Counted from the first letter of the stretch, positions 17,633-27,183 are shown. The stretch: 64,000 nt of DNA from JAXHUH01 sp034211175 (GCA_034211175.1 JAXHUH010000045.1:1-64000); one strand, 5' to 3'. The notes: generated by a model from the sequence alone, not told the origin. A program made the numbers and translations.

Positions 17633-17764
17633 AACGCGTTGTGTCGCCTCGGCGAGCCGGTCTGTCCGCCCGCGTCCTGCTCGCCGGGGTGGCACGGCGC
17701 GCCGATCTCGGGCCGTGGCACCAACGGTCGCGAACGCCGGTCACCAGCCGGTGCACGACCGGCG
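17633..17764 (+). ncRNA. candidate structured small RNA or 5' leader, unit 3
   Basis: Stem 17641-17660 with 17676-17695, continuous pairing with one mismatch and several G-U pairs. The bulged A of units 1 and 2 is absent. The 15-nt loop contains CCGCCCGC. A second hairpin is CGCCGGTC (17735-17742) with GACCGGCG (17757-17764), 14-nt loop. The next coding start is at 17818, so this unit could be an untranslated leader rather than a free RNA. Confidence 0.5.
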
Positions 17765-17817
17765 GAACGACGGCGTACGATCGACGGTGGCGGACCGCGT
17801 TCGAAGAGCGGAGTGGT

Positions 17818-18723
17818 ATGGCGGCGCTCGCGGCGGGTGTGACTCCGGGAGACCTCGCGCTCCCGGCCCGGGGCCACGACACGACCCTCGACGGGTCGGG
17901 CGTCCTTCGACGCGCGCCCCACCTGGACGACCGCTTCGCCGTCGGTTGGCAGGCCGACGACGGCCGCTGTGTGCTCGTCTCCGGTGGTTCCTCCGTCGTC
18001 GTGCTGCCCGACGGCCAGCGCATCCACCTCGCCGTCGCCCCCGACCTGCCCCATCGTTGGCAGGCACGAGGCGTCCTGTGCGCCCTGGGGCTGCCTCCGG
18101 AGAGCGGCGCGCGGGTCCACGGTCGCGCCACACCGCCGCCCCCGGCGCCCAACACGCTGTGGATCGAGGACGAACCGACGACCGACTGGGCGCTCGAGGC
18201 CGGTTCCCCGGTGCTCGACGACGACGCGGTCCCGCTGCTGCTGGCCGATGGCCCGGCGCCCGTCCAGATCCACCTCGAGGCGTCGCTCGACCGCACCGGC
18301 ATCATCCGCACCCTGCGCAGCCGCCAACCGCCGCCGCCACCACCGACGCTGGTGGCGACGACCATCGTCGCTCGCACCGCCTACCTGCTCGGCCGGGAGG
18401 GCCTCCTCCGGGAGCGCACGCTCCACCGACCGGGCGCCGAGCCCGTCATCGCCGAGCGCGAGGTGGCCGTCTGGCGCATCTGGCGGCCCTACACCTACCG
18501 GGACTCGCTCGGCGTCCGAGCGGTCATCGACGGCGTCACCTTCAGCATCATCGACGAGCCGCACCGGCCCGTCATCGCCCACCTGCCCGACCGGACCCGC
18601 CACTGGGCCGCGGTGCCCGGGCCGGCCACCAGCATGGAGGCGCCACCGGCGATGCTGGCGCCGGCCGTCGCCGCCGCGGTCGACGGCGCGGAGCAGCTCA
18701 TCGACGGCTTCCGGAGCCACTGA
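17818..18723 (+). CDS. conserved-looking hypothetical protein, function unknown
   Basis: A 301-residue soluble protein that I do not recognise. The frame is open from 17641, but codons before 17818 lie inside the repeat-unit hairpin and give Arg/Ser-rich sequence. ATG at 17818 begins MAALAAGVTPGDLAL and follows a GAGCGGAGTGG purine-rich stretch. Visible features: a beta-rich N-terminal half (RCVLVSGGSSVVVLPDGQRI), a proline run (RQPPPPPPT) near residue 170, and a conserved-looking C-terminal segment, VWRIWRPYTYRDSLGVRAVI. No signal peptide, membrane helix or catalytic motif. Its expression may be tied to the third repeat unit upstream. Confidence 0.6.
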   Translation: MAALAAGVTPGDLALPARGHDTTLDGSGVLRRAPHLDDRFAVGWQADDGRCVLVSGGSSVVVLPDGQRIHLAVAPDLPHRWQARGVLCALGLPPESGARVHGRATPPPPAPNTLWIEDEPTTDWALEAGSPVLDDDAVPLLLADGPAPVQIHLEASLDRTGIIRTLRSRQPPPPPPTLVATTIVARTAYLLGREGLLRERTLHRPGAEPVIAEREVAVWRIWRPYTYRDSLGVRAVIDGVTFSIIDEPHRPVIAHLPDRTRHWAAVPGPATSMEAPPAMLAPAVAAAVDGAEQLIDGFRSH

Positions 18724-18822
18724 GGCCGACACTCCCCGGCCTCGGTGCGAGGGGACCAGCCCGCCCACCGTCGCGATCACCGACGCGAGGGCGTTGCCGA
18801 CCATCGTGTTCGCGGCTAGCCA

Positions 18823-19833
18823 GTGCCGATGGGCGCGGCTCCGATCGGCGTGATCGCCAACCCGGTCGCAGGGCGCGACGTGCGGCGGGTCGCGGCGGCG
18901 GCCGCTCCGTCGACGGTCGACCACAAGATCTCCGTGCTCCGGCGCATCCTCGGCGGAGCCGTCGCCGCCGGCGCCGACCGGTTCGTCCACCTGCCCGACC
19001 GCTACGACCTGCTCGGACGCGCCGGTCGCACCGTGGCGGGCGCCCGGCTCGAGCCGTGCGACCTCGAGACCGTGGGCGACGAGTCCGACACCATCGCCGC
19101 GGCCGCGCTGATGCGCCAGGCGGGCTGTGCGGTGCTGGTCGTCCTCGGTGGCGACGGAACCCATCGGGCCGCGGCCGCCGGTTGGCCCGACGCCCCGATG
19201 GTCACCGTGTCGGTCGGCACCAACAACGTGTTCCCCCGTCACGACGAGCCGACCGTCGCCGGGGTCGCCGCCGGGCTCGTGGCGGCGTCGATGGTCGACC
19301 TCGCGGTCGTGGCGCCCCGCACGAAGGTGGTCGCCGTCGAGATGCCGGGCGCACCCGCCGATCTCGCCCTCGTCGATGCGGTCACGGTGGACGAGCGGTT
19401 CGTCGGCGCCCGGGCCCTGCTCGACCCGGCCCGTCTCCGGCTCGCCGTCGTGTGCCGGGCCGAGCCGGCCGCGGTCGGCATCTCGGCGGTCGCCGGTCTG
19501 CTCGCACCGTGTGCCGATGACCGCGACGGCGGCGTCGCCGTGTGGTTCGCGGACCCGGACCACGCACCGATGTGCGTCCGTGCGCCGCTGGCGCCCGGGC
19601 TCGTGGTCCCCGTCGGCATCGAGAAGATCACGAGGGTCGGGCTCGGCGAGGTCGTCGAGACGACCGGGCCCGCGGTGCTCGCGCTGGACGGCGAACGGCA
19701 CCTCCCGCTGGCGCCGGATCGACCGGCCCGGTTCCACGTGGAACGTCGCGGTCCCCGGGTCGTCGACACCGTGCGGGTGCTCGACCTCGCCGCCGAGCAC
19801 GGCTGGATGGTCGATCGCGACCGTCCGCGGTGA
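18823..19833 (+). CDS. NAD-kinase-fold (ATP-NAD/AcoX family) protein
   Basis: A 336-residue protein of the diacylglycerol/NAD kinase superfamily (COG3199/AcoX-like). GVIANPVAGRDVRR near the N-terminus and the nucleotide motif VLVVLGGDGTHRAAAAG (~105-120), followed by VSVGTNNVF, match NAD-kinase-like proteins, where the GGDGT Asp contacts ATP. The same family occurs beside acetoin or branched-chain dehydrogenase genes, but none are adjacent here, so the substrate is open. GTG at 18823 is used; an ATG two codons later is an alternative. Confidence 0.78.
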   Translation: MPMGAAPIGVIANPVAGRDVRRVAAAAAPSTVDHKISVLRRILGGAVAAGADRFVHLPDRYDLLGRAGRTVAGARLEPCDLETVGDESDTIAAAALMRQAGCAVLVVLGGDGTHRAAAAGWPDAPMVTVSVGTNNVFPRHDEPTVAGVAAGLVAASMVDLAVVAPRTKVVAVEMPGAPADLALVDAVTVDERFVGARALLDPARLRLAVVCRAEPAAVGISAVAGLLAPCADDRDGGVAVWFADPDHAPMCVRAPLAPGLVVPVGIEKITRVGLGEVVETTGPAVLALDGERHLPLAPDRPARFHVERRGPRVVDTVRVLDLAAEHGWMVDRDRPR

Positions 19834-19840
19834 CGCGACA

Positions 19841-19869
19841 CCGCCCGCCGGCTCCGGGCCGGCGGGCGG
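19841..19869. terminator. bidirectional terminator-like hairpin
   Basis: CCGCCCGCCGGC (19841-19852) pairs perfectly with GCCGGCGGGCGG (19858-19869), loop 5 nt. It lies between two convergent genes (stops at 19833 and 19906). There is no strong T-run on either side. Confidence 0.6.
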
Positions 19870-19881
19870 ATGTCTCGGATC

Positions 19882-19902
19882 GGCGGGGCGTGCGGCCCCG
19901 CC
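19882..19902 (-). terminator. second hairpin, downstream of the DJ-1/PfpI gene
   Basis: GGCGGGGC (19882-19889) pairs with GCCCCGCC (19895-19902), loop 5 nt. It begins four bases after the minus-strand gene's stop codon. Confidence 0.5.
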
Positions 19903-19905
19903 TGG

Positions 19906-20472
19906 TCAGGCCTTGGTCAGCTGCTTGGCGAACCGCTCGACGAAGGTCGAGCAGAAGGCGTCGAGGTCGTCCGGGTTGCGGGAGGTGACGAAGGTCGACG
20001 GGCGCTCGTCGCACACGACGACCTGCTCGTCGACCACCGTGGCGCCGGCGTTGCGGAGGTCGGTCCGCACGCTCGGGTACGACGTGATCGTCCGACCGGA
20101 CACGACCCCGGCCTCGATCAGCAGCCACGGCGCATGGCAGATGGCGGCGACCGGTCGGCCCCGCTCGACGAACGCCTGGACGAACGCGACGGCCTCGTCG
20201 TTCATGCGGAGCTGGTCGGGGTTCGCGACCCCGCCGGGCAGCACGAGGCCGACGTAGTCCTCGGCCCTCGCGTCGGCCACCGTCCGGTCGACGTCGAAGG
20301 GATCGGCGGGATCGAGGTGGTGGTAGCCCCGGATCGTGCCGGCCTCGACCGAGACCAGCTCGGGTGTCCCACCGGCGTCCTTCACGGCCTGCCACGGCTG
20401 GGTCAGCTCGACCTGCTCGACGCCGTCGGTGGCGAGAAAGGCGACCTTGGTGTCGGCGAGTCGTGCGTTCAT
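19906..20472 (-). CDS. DJ-1/PfpI-family protein (protease-like, glyoxalase/deglycase fold)
   Basis: A 188-residue class-I-glutamine-amidotransferase-fold protein of the PfpI/YhbO type. Nucleophile elbow AAICHAPWLL with Cys at about 115 and the following His; acidic partner in LVLPGGVANPDQLR. The family includes intracellular peptidases, glyoxalase-III-like and deglycase activities, and which applies is not determinable here. ATG at 20472 gives a normal family length and has AGGGGTT upstream; the open frame continues upstream only as a shadow of panE. Confidence 0.88.
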   Translation of the reverse strand: MNARLADTKVAFLATDGVEQVELTQPWQAVKDAGGTPELVSVEAGTIRGYHHLDPADPFDVDRTVADARAEDYVGLVLPGGVANPDQLRMNDEAVAFVQAFVERGRPVAAICHAPWLLIEAGVVSGRTITSYPSVRTDLRNAGATVVDEQVVVCDERPSTFVTSRNPDDLDAFCSTFVERFAKQLTKA

Positions 20473-20546
20473 GCAGGGGTTCCTCTCGATTGCGTACCCT
20501 CGCGCCTTCCCCCGCCCCGGCCGGTCGAAACGGACCGGCCGCCCGG

Positions 20547-21431
20547 TCAGCCCTCGGGGTCGCCGGCGGCGAGGAGCGCGACCATCACCTCGTGCCGCGG
20601 CGTCGCGATGCCGTGGCGGCGGCCGATGCGCACGACGGCGCCGTGGAGGGCGTCGTACTCGGTCGGCCGGTCGGCGCGGCGGTCGGCCAGCATCGAGGTC
20701 ATGCCTCCCGCCGGCTTGGGCGCGGCGAGGAACCGCTCGATGTCGTCGTCGCCGAGGTCGGCGCCCTCGGCCCGGGCCACGGTCCAGCACTCGTCGAGCA
20801 GCCCACGGGCGAGCTCGGCGGCGTCGGGCCGGTCCAGGACCTCCATCGACTTGCCGGTCAGCGCGGTGATGCCGTTGGCGGCGACGTTGAGCCCGAGCTT
20901 GCGCCACAGCTCGGTGACGTAGCGCTCCGACGGGCGGATCTGCGCCGGGGACTCACCGAGGAGCGCGGCGGCCGCACGACCGTGGTCGGTGTCGTCCACG
21001 ATCAGGAACCCGCTGCTGGTGTGGCGGATGCGGCCGGGCTCCGCGAGCTGGGCGCCGCAGTACACGACCGAGCCGAGCACCTCGGCCCCGCCGACCAGCG
21101 GGGTCAGGCGCTCGACGTCCTCCACCCCGTTCTGGACGGACACGACCACGGTCGACGGCCCGCACAGCGGCTCGAACCACCCGGACGCCCCGACCGTCTG
21201 GTGGGCCTTGACGGCCACGAACACCCAGTCGACGTCACGCTCGTCGTCGGTCAGCTCCGACGGGTCGGTCGCGACCCGGGCGGGGACGTCGAGCGGCGCC
21301 GTCTCCGACTCGATCACGTACCTGTCGAACGGCCGCCGGGCGCACGACACCACGTCGTGTCCTGCCGCGGCCAGATGCCCCGCGAAGAACAACCCGACCG
21401 ACCCCGGACCGACCACCGCAACTCGTGCCAT
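20547..21431 (-). CDS. panE: ketopantoate reductase-like (ApbA/PanE) oxidoreductase
   Basis: NADPH-dependent 2-dehydropantoate 2-reductase family, 294 residues. Rossmann motif VVGPGSVGLFFAGH at 6-19; the conserved Lys/Asn set in VAVKAHQT, VSVQNGVE and KLGLNVAANGITAL; C-terminal helical domain with RPTEYDALHGAVVR. It would supply pantoate for CoA synthesis, but ApbA-family members vary in substrate and no other pan genes are adjacent. It is separated from purN by 92 bp on the same strand. Confidence 0.82.
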   Translation of the reverse strand: MARVAVVGPGSVGLFFAGHLAAAGHDVVSCARRPFDRYVIESETAPLDVPARVATDPSELTDDERDVDWVFVAVKAHQTVGASGWFEPLCGPSTVVVSVQNGVEDVERLTPLVGGAEVLGSVVYCGAQLAEPGRIRHTSSGFLIVDDTDHGRAAAALLGESPAQIRPSERYVTELWRKLGLNVAANGITALTGKSMEVLDRPDAAELARGLLDECWTVARAEGADLGDDDIERFLAAPKPAGGMTSMLADRRADRPTEYDALHGAVVRIGRRHGIATPRHEVMVALLAAGDPEG

Positions 21432-21523
21432 CCGGCGAACTTAGGCGCCGGTGACCGTCGCGTCGCCAGCCGGCCACGGCGAATCGGTCGGCCGACACGA
21501 CCGGGCGGCCGCTCACCCTCGGC

Positions 21524-22141
21524 TCAGCGGGTGACGAGGTCGGCGAGGACCGAGACGAGGAGGCGGTGTTCGACCGCGTGGACGCGCTCGGCGAGCGTCT
21601 CGAGGGTGTCGCCCGGTTCGATCGGGATCTCCTCGGTGGCGAGGACTGGGCCCTCGTCGACCCGCTCGTCGGGCACGAGGTGGACCATGATGCCGGTGTG
21701 GTCGACCTCGCCCCGCTCGTGGGCGGCGAGGGCGTCGGCCAGCGCGTGGGCGCCGGGGAACATGCCGGGCAGCGCCGGGTGGAGGTTCACGACCCGGTCC
21801 GGGAAGTGGTCCAGGAACCGGCTGCTCAGGATGTGCATCCACCCGGCCAGCACCACCCAGTCGGGGCGGTGGGCGGCGACGATCTCGGCGAGGCGCTCGT
21901 CGTAGGTCTCGCGGGTGCCGCCGCCGTCGATCCACGGCCGCAGCCCCAGGTACTCGGTCGCGATGTCGGCGGCCGTCGCCCGTTCGAGTGCATACGCCGC
22001 CCGGCGGTTGACCACCACCGCCACGACCTCGGCGGTGAGGCGACCGTCGTCGATGGCGTCGAGGATCGCCTGCAGGTTCGAGCCGTTGCCCGACGCCAGC
22101 ACGACCAGGCGGCCGCCGGAGCCGGGCGCACCACCGCTCAC
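21524..22141 (-). CDS. purN: phosphoribosylglycinamide formyltransferase
   Basis: Transfers formyl from 10-formyl-THF to GAR, giving FGAR, step 3 of purine synthesis. A 205-residue protein with LVVLASGNGSNLQAI at the N-terminus, catalytic VNLHPALPG (Asn/His), and GIMVHLVPDERVDEGPVL containing the Asp of the HxD pair. Last gene of the purine cluster, 34 bp after purM. Confidence 0.95.
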   Translation of the reverse strand: MSGGAPGSGGRLVVLASGNGSNLQAILDAIDDGRLTAEVVAVVVNRRAAYALERATAADIATEYLGLRPWIDGGGTRETYDERLAEIVAAHRPDWVVLAGWMHILSSRFLDHFPDRVVNLHPALPGMFPGAHALADALAAHERGEVDHTGIMVHLVPDERVDEGPVLATEEIPIEPGDTLETLAERVHAVEHRLLVSVLADLVTR

Positions 22142-22175
22142 CGGAGCCAGGGCGGGCGGGCCGTCACGAGGAGGT

Positions 22176-23203
22176 TCACGGCGCGACGAGTGTGGCGGCC
22201 GGGCCGTCGCCCCGCTCGACGAGCTGGCCGATCACCGACGCGCCGGTCACCGACGCCGCCGCCCGGTCGGCGTCGCCCTCGGGGACGATCGCGACCATCC
22301 CGACCCCCATGTTCCAGGTCCGGTGGGCCTCGGTGACCTCGACCCCGCCGGCGTCGACCAGCCAGTCGAACAGCGGCGGCACCGTCCACGACCCGACCTC
22401 GATGCGGGCGGCGAGACCAGGGGGCAGCACACGGGGCACGTTGCCGACGAGGCCGCCGCCGGTGATGTGGGCCAGCGCCAGGACGGTCACGCCGGACGCG
22501 GCGAGGGCGTCGACCTCAGTGAGGTAGCAGTGGTGGGGCTCGCACAGCACGTCGGCCCAGCTGCGGTCGTAGGGGTCGTCGGGGAACGACGTCGCCAGGT
22601 CGATGTCGTGGTCGGCCAGGATGTGGCGGATCAGCGAGTAGCCGTTGGTGTGGGCGCCGACGGAGGGCATCCCGATCAGGGCGTCACCGGCGCGCAGCTC
22701 CTCGGAGCGGGGCAGCAGCGCCTCGCGCTCGACCACCCCGACCACGGTGCCGACGACGTCCATCGCACCGGGCACGTAGACGCCGGGCATCTCGGCGGTC
22801 TCGCCGCCCAGCAGCGCGCACCCGACGGCCCGGCACGCCTCGGACGCACCGATCACCAGCTCGGCCACCGCCTCGGGGACGAGCGACGAGGTGGCCACGT
22901 AGTCGAGCGCGAACAGCGGCCGCGCCCCCTGGACCAGCACGTCGTTCACTCCGTGGTTGACGACGTCGTGGCCGAGGCCGCGGTAGCGGCCGAGCCCGAC
23001 GGCGACCTCGGTCTTGGTGCCGACGCCGTCGCACGAGGCGACCAGCACCGGGCTGGTGCCGAGGCCGGAGATGTCGATCGAACCGCCGAACGCACCGACG
23101 TCCGACAGCACCCGGGGTGTGCGGGTCGAGCTCACCGCGTCGGCGAGGAGAGCGACCGTGCGCTCCCCCTCCCCGATGTCGACACCGGCGCTCGAGTAGC
23201 TGC

Positions 23204-23207
<4 letters not shown>
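22176..23207 (-). CDS. purM: phosphoribosylformylglycinamidine cyclo-ligase (AIR synthetase)
   Basis: ATP-dependent ring closure of FGAM to AIR. A 343-residue protein with DIGEGERTVALLADAV, FGGSIDISGL, the DGVGTKTEVA loop, ALLGGETAEMPGVY and AHITGGGLVGNVPRVL, all standard PurM/AIRS motifs. The GTG start overlaps the purD stop by four bases. Confidence 0.95.
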
Positions 23208-24490
<1,283 letters not shown>

Positions 24491-24573
24491 GGCTCAGTCG
24501 CCCCCGGAACGGGTCGCCGGAGGCAGCGACGCCGGGCTCGGGGACCCCGGGGTGCCGTGGGACCCGACGGCGC

Positions 24574-25998
24574 TCAACCGATGACCTCGGCGAACGTCGT
24601 ACGGCCCTGGAGCTCGACGAACTGCGACGCGCCGTCGAACGGGTAGGTGCCGGTGAAGCAGGCGTTGCAGAACCCGGTGTCGGGCTGGAGCGCCTCCATC
24701 ATCGACTCGAGCGACAGGTAGGCCAGCGAGTCGGCCCCGACGTGGGCCCGGATCTCCTCGACCGAGTGGTTCGCGGCGATGAGCTCCTCGCGCGACGCCA
24801 TGTCGACGCCCATGAAGCACGGGTAGCAGATCGGCGGGCACGACACCCGGAGGTGGACCTCCCGGGCGCCGGCGTCGCGCAGCAGCTTCACCAGTGGCCC
24901 CGACGTCGTGCCCCGCACGATCGAGTCGTCGACGAGCACGACCCGTTGGCCGTCGAGGTTGTCGACCAGCGGGTTGAACTTCATGGCGACGCCGGCGCGG
25001 CGCAGCTCGGGGCTCGGCTCGATGAACGTCCGACCGATGTAGCGGCTCTTGATCAGGCCCTCGCTGAACGGGATCCCGCTCTCGGCCGCGTAGCCGATGG
25101 CGTGGGGCGTGCCGGAGTCGGGCACCGCGATGACCATGTCGGCCTCGACCGGCAGCTCGTGGGCCAGCTTGCGGCCGAGCGACTGGCGCACCTGGTGCAC
25201 GAGGCGACCGCCGAAGCTGGAGTCGGGCCGGGCGAAGTAGATGTGCTCGAACGTGCAGAACGCCAGCTTGCGGGGCGGCGCACCGGGGTGGACCTCGTAG
25301 CCGTCCTCGGTGAGGTGGACGATCTCGCCGGGCTCGATCTCCCGCACGAGCCGGCCACCGATCGGCGCGAACGCGCAGCTCTCCGACGCCAGCGCGTAGC
25401 CGCCGCCCTCGAGCTCGCCGAGGGCGAGCGGGCGCAGGCCCCACGGGTCGCGCACGCCGTAGACGCCGTCGCGGGTGAGCAGCGTGAGGCTGTACGCACC
25501 CTCGGCCTTGGCCATCAGGATGCGGATCCGGGTGACCCAGTCGGGCCCGCCGGCACCGGCGAGGAGGTGGATCATGACCTCGCTGTCGGACGAGCTCTGC
25601 AGTCCGACCCCGCGTTCGAGCAGCTCGCGGCGCAGCTGGGGGGCGTTGACGAGGTTGCCGTTGTGGCCCAGCGCCAGCGGGCCGTCGATCGTCTCGAGCA
25701 CGTAGGGCTGGACGTTGCGCTGGTGGACCGAGCCGGTCGTCGAGTAGCGGGTGTGGCCGATCGATGCACCGCCGGTCAGCTCGCGCAGGTTCTCCTCGCG
25801 GAACACCTGGGACACGAGCCCGAGCGACTTGTGGACGTGCGCGGTCACCCCGTCGTAGGTGACGATGCCCGCGCCCTCCTGGCCGCGGTGCTGCAGGGCG
25901 TAGAGGCCGAAGAACGTCAACCTGGCTGCCTCACCGCTGGGGGTGACGACGCCGAAGACGCCGCACTCCTCGCGAGGCCGGTCGTCTCGGTCGTGCAC
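24574..25998 (-). CDS. purF: amidophosphoribosyltransferase
   Basis: First committed purine step, PRPP plus glutamine to phosphoribosylamine. A 474-residue protein if started at the internal GTG 25998, which has GGAGGA seven bases upstream. N-terminal nucleophile Cys in REECGVFGVV follows a short propeptide (11 residues) that must be removed, as in B. subtilis and mycobacterial PurF. Then the Ntn glutaminase domain (GHTRYSTTG, GHNGNLVN) and the phosphoribosyltransferase domain with VVLVDDSIVRGTTS. C-terminal cysteines (CPPICYPCFMG and CNACFTGTYP) are consistent with the Fe-S-type PurF. There is no stop codon between purK and this gene, so a fused product is also possible (see the fused entry). 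Confidence 0.93.
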   Translation of the reverse strand: MHDRDDRPREECGVFGVVTPSGEAARLTFFGLYALQHRGQEGAGIVTYDGVTAHVHKSLGLVSQVFREENLRELTGGASIGHTRYSTTGSVHQRNVQPYVLETIDGPLALGHNGNLVNAPQLRRELLERGVGLQSSSDSEVMIHLLAGAGGPDWVTRIRILMAKAEGAYSLTLLTRDGVYGVRDPWGLRPLALGELEGGGYALASESCAFAPIGGRLVREIEPGEIVHLTEDGYEVHPGAPPRKLAFCTFEHIYFARPDSSFGGRLVHQVRQSLGRKLAHELPVEADMVIAVPDSGTPHAIGYAAESGIPFSEGLIKSRYIGRTFIEPSPELRRAGVAMKFNPLVDNLDGQRVVLVDDSIVRGTTSGPLVKLLRDAGAREVHLRVSCPPICYPCFMGVDMASREELIAANHSVEEIRAHVGADSLAYLSLESMMEALQPDTGFCNACFTGTYPFDGASQFVELQGRTTFAEVIG

Positions 25999-27183
25999 GT
26001 GGTGCTCCTCCGTGGGCGAGGCGTGGGCGAGACCGCGGCGAGCTGCGAGGACCCGCTCCCTCGCATCGGTCACCTCGTCAGCAACAACGGTGAGGTGGCC
26101 CATCTTCCGACCGGGCCGTGCCGATTCCTTACCGTACAGGTGCAGCCGGACCCCGGGGAGGCGGAGGGCCTCCGTCCACGGGGGTTCGCCGCCGTCCCAC
26201 AGGTCCCCGAGCAGGTTGGCCATCGCGGACGGCCGGATGTCGGTCGAGCCGAGCGGCAGGCCACAGATCGCCCGGATCGTCTGGGAGAACTGGTCGGTCG
26301 CCGCGGCCTCGATCGTCAGGTGACCGGAGTTGTGGGGCCGGGGTGCGAGCTCGTTGACCAGCACCCGACCGTCGGTCGTCACGAACAGCTCGACCGCGCA
26401 CAGGCCGACGAGGCCGAGCCCCTCCACCGCGGCCCGCCCCATCTCGGCGGCCGTGGCCTCGAGCGCCGGGTCGAGGCCCGACGGGTACCGGGACACGTCG
26501 AGGATGTGGTTGCGATGGTCGTTGCGGATCGGCGGGTAGGCGGCGACGTCGCCGGCCGCGGTGCGGGCGACGATGACCGACACCTCGGAGGCGAGGTCGA
26601 CGACGGCCTCGACGACCGCCGGCCGCTCGCCCAGCTCGGCGGCGACGCCGGCGAGCGCACCCGGCTCGTCGATGCGCCACTGGCCCTTGCCGTCGTAGCC
26701 GGCGGTCGCGGTCTTCACGATCGCGGGCACACCGACCTCGTCGAGCGCGGCGGCCAGGCCGACACCCCCGTCGGGTACGAACGCGACCTTCGTGGTCGCC
26801 AGCCCGTGGCGGGCGCAGAACGACTTCTCGGCGATCCGGTCCGACACGGTGGCCAGCGCATCGGCGCCCGGGCGGGCCGGCACCCCGACCCCGGTCGCGA
26901 TCTCGGCGACCGACGGCGGGACGCTCTCGAACTCGAACGTGACCACGTCGCAGGCCCGGCAGAACGCGGCCACCGCGTCGCGGTCGTCGTAGGGGGCGAC
27001 GGTCTCGTGGTCCGCCGCCTGGCCGGCCGGGGATCGCCCGGGCTCACCGGCGTCGCCGAGGACGTGGACCCGGTACCCGAGGCGGTGGGCGGCGAACGCA
27101 AGCATCCGGCCGAGCTGGCCGGAGCCGACGACGCCGATCGTGGCGCCGGGCAGGATCGGATCGGGTGACCGCTCGACGCTCAC
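24574..27183 (-). CDS. purK: purK, reading in frame into purF (possible PurK-PurF fusion)
   Basis: N-terminal part (27183 to about 26000, ~385 residues) is N5-carboxyaminoimidazole ribonucleotide synthase, an ATP-grasp enzyme carboxylating AIR. GVVGSGQLGRMLAFAAHRLG, TFEFESVPPS, KTATAGYDGKGQW, ELAPRPHNSGHLTIEA and the late YGKESARPGRKMGHLTV are all PurK motifs. The frame then continues with no stop through ARRGLAHASPTEEHHV into PurF, 869 codons in all. A good ribosome site (GGAGGA) and GTG at 25998 could start PurF separately. The PurK start overlaps the purE stop by four bases. A true fusion would bury the PurF nucleophile Cys at residue 407 and require proteolysis. An assembly or sequencing slip removing the purK stop is the alternative. 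Confidence 0.8.
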   Translation of the reverse strand: MSVERSPDPILPGATIGVVGSGQLGRMLAFAAHRLGYRVHVLGDAGEPGRSPAGQAADHETVAPYDDRDAVAAFCRACDVVTFEFESVPPSVAEIATGVGVPARPGADALATVSDRIAEKSFCARHGLATTKVAFVPDGGVGLAAALDEVGVPAIVKTATAGYDGKGQWRIDEPGALAGVAAELGERPAVVEAVVDLASEVSVIVARTAAGDVAAYPPIRNDHRNHILDVSRYPSGLDPALEATAAEMGRAAVEGLGLVGLCAVELFVTTDGRVLVNELAPRPHNSGHLTIEAAATDQFSQTIRAICGLPLGSTDIRPSAMANLLGDLWDGGEPPWTEALRLPGVRLHLYGKESARPGRKMGHLTVVADEVTDARERVLAARRGLAHASPTEEHHVHDRDDRPREECGVFGVVTPSGEAARLTFFGLYALQHRGQEGAGIVTYDGVTAHVHKSLGLVSQVFREENLRELTGGASIGHTRYSTTGSVHQRNVQPYVLETIDGPLALGHNGNLVNAPQLRRELLERGVGLQSSSDSEVMIHLLAGAGGPDWVTRIRILMAKAEGAYSLTLLTRDGVYGVRDPWGLRPLALGELEGGGYALASESCAFAPIGGRLVREIEPGEIVHLTEDGYEVHPGAPPRKLAFCTFEHIYFARPDSSFGGRLVHQVRQSLGRKLAHELPVEADMVIAVPDSGTPHAIGYAAESGIPFSEGLIKSRYIGRTFIEPSPELRRAGVAMKFNPLVDNLDGQRVVLVDDSIVRGTTSGPLVKLLRDAGAREVHLRVSCPPICYPCFMGVDMASREELIAANHSVEEIRAHVGADSLAYLSLESMMEALQPDTGFCNACFTGTYPFDGASQFVELQGRTTFAEVIG

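Larger units (their letters stand above)
17122..17764 (+). repeat. three tandem promoter-hairpin cassettes, period ~240 bp
   Basis: Three related units fill the 715-bp gap between the enoyl-CoA hydratase and the next gene. Each has TTGNNA, exactly 17 nt, TAANNT, then GANCGCAAC, then a long hairpin whose 14-15 nt loop contains CCGCCCGC, and about 70-90 nt further a second hairpin. Distances between the -10 boxes are 236 and 240 bp. Frames open across the region are short, Arg/Pro-rich and not shared between units, so I see no protein gene here. Confidence 0.75.

Noticed and set aside
17122..17764. CRISPR array or REP-type repeats
   Set aside because: Only three copies about 240 bp apart, with diverged stems and promoter boxes; no uniform short repeats or spacers.
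17157..17764. Direct assignment to the 6C small-RNA family
   Set aside because: Loops contain CCGCCCGC but no run of six or more C, and the stems are far longer than I would expect for 6C.
17641..17817. N-terminal extension of the unknown protein
   Set aside because: It overlaps the third hairpin unit and gives Arg/Ser-rich sequence; ATG at 17818 is more plausible.
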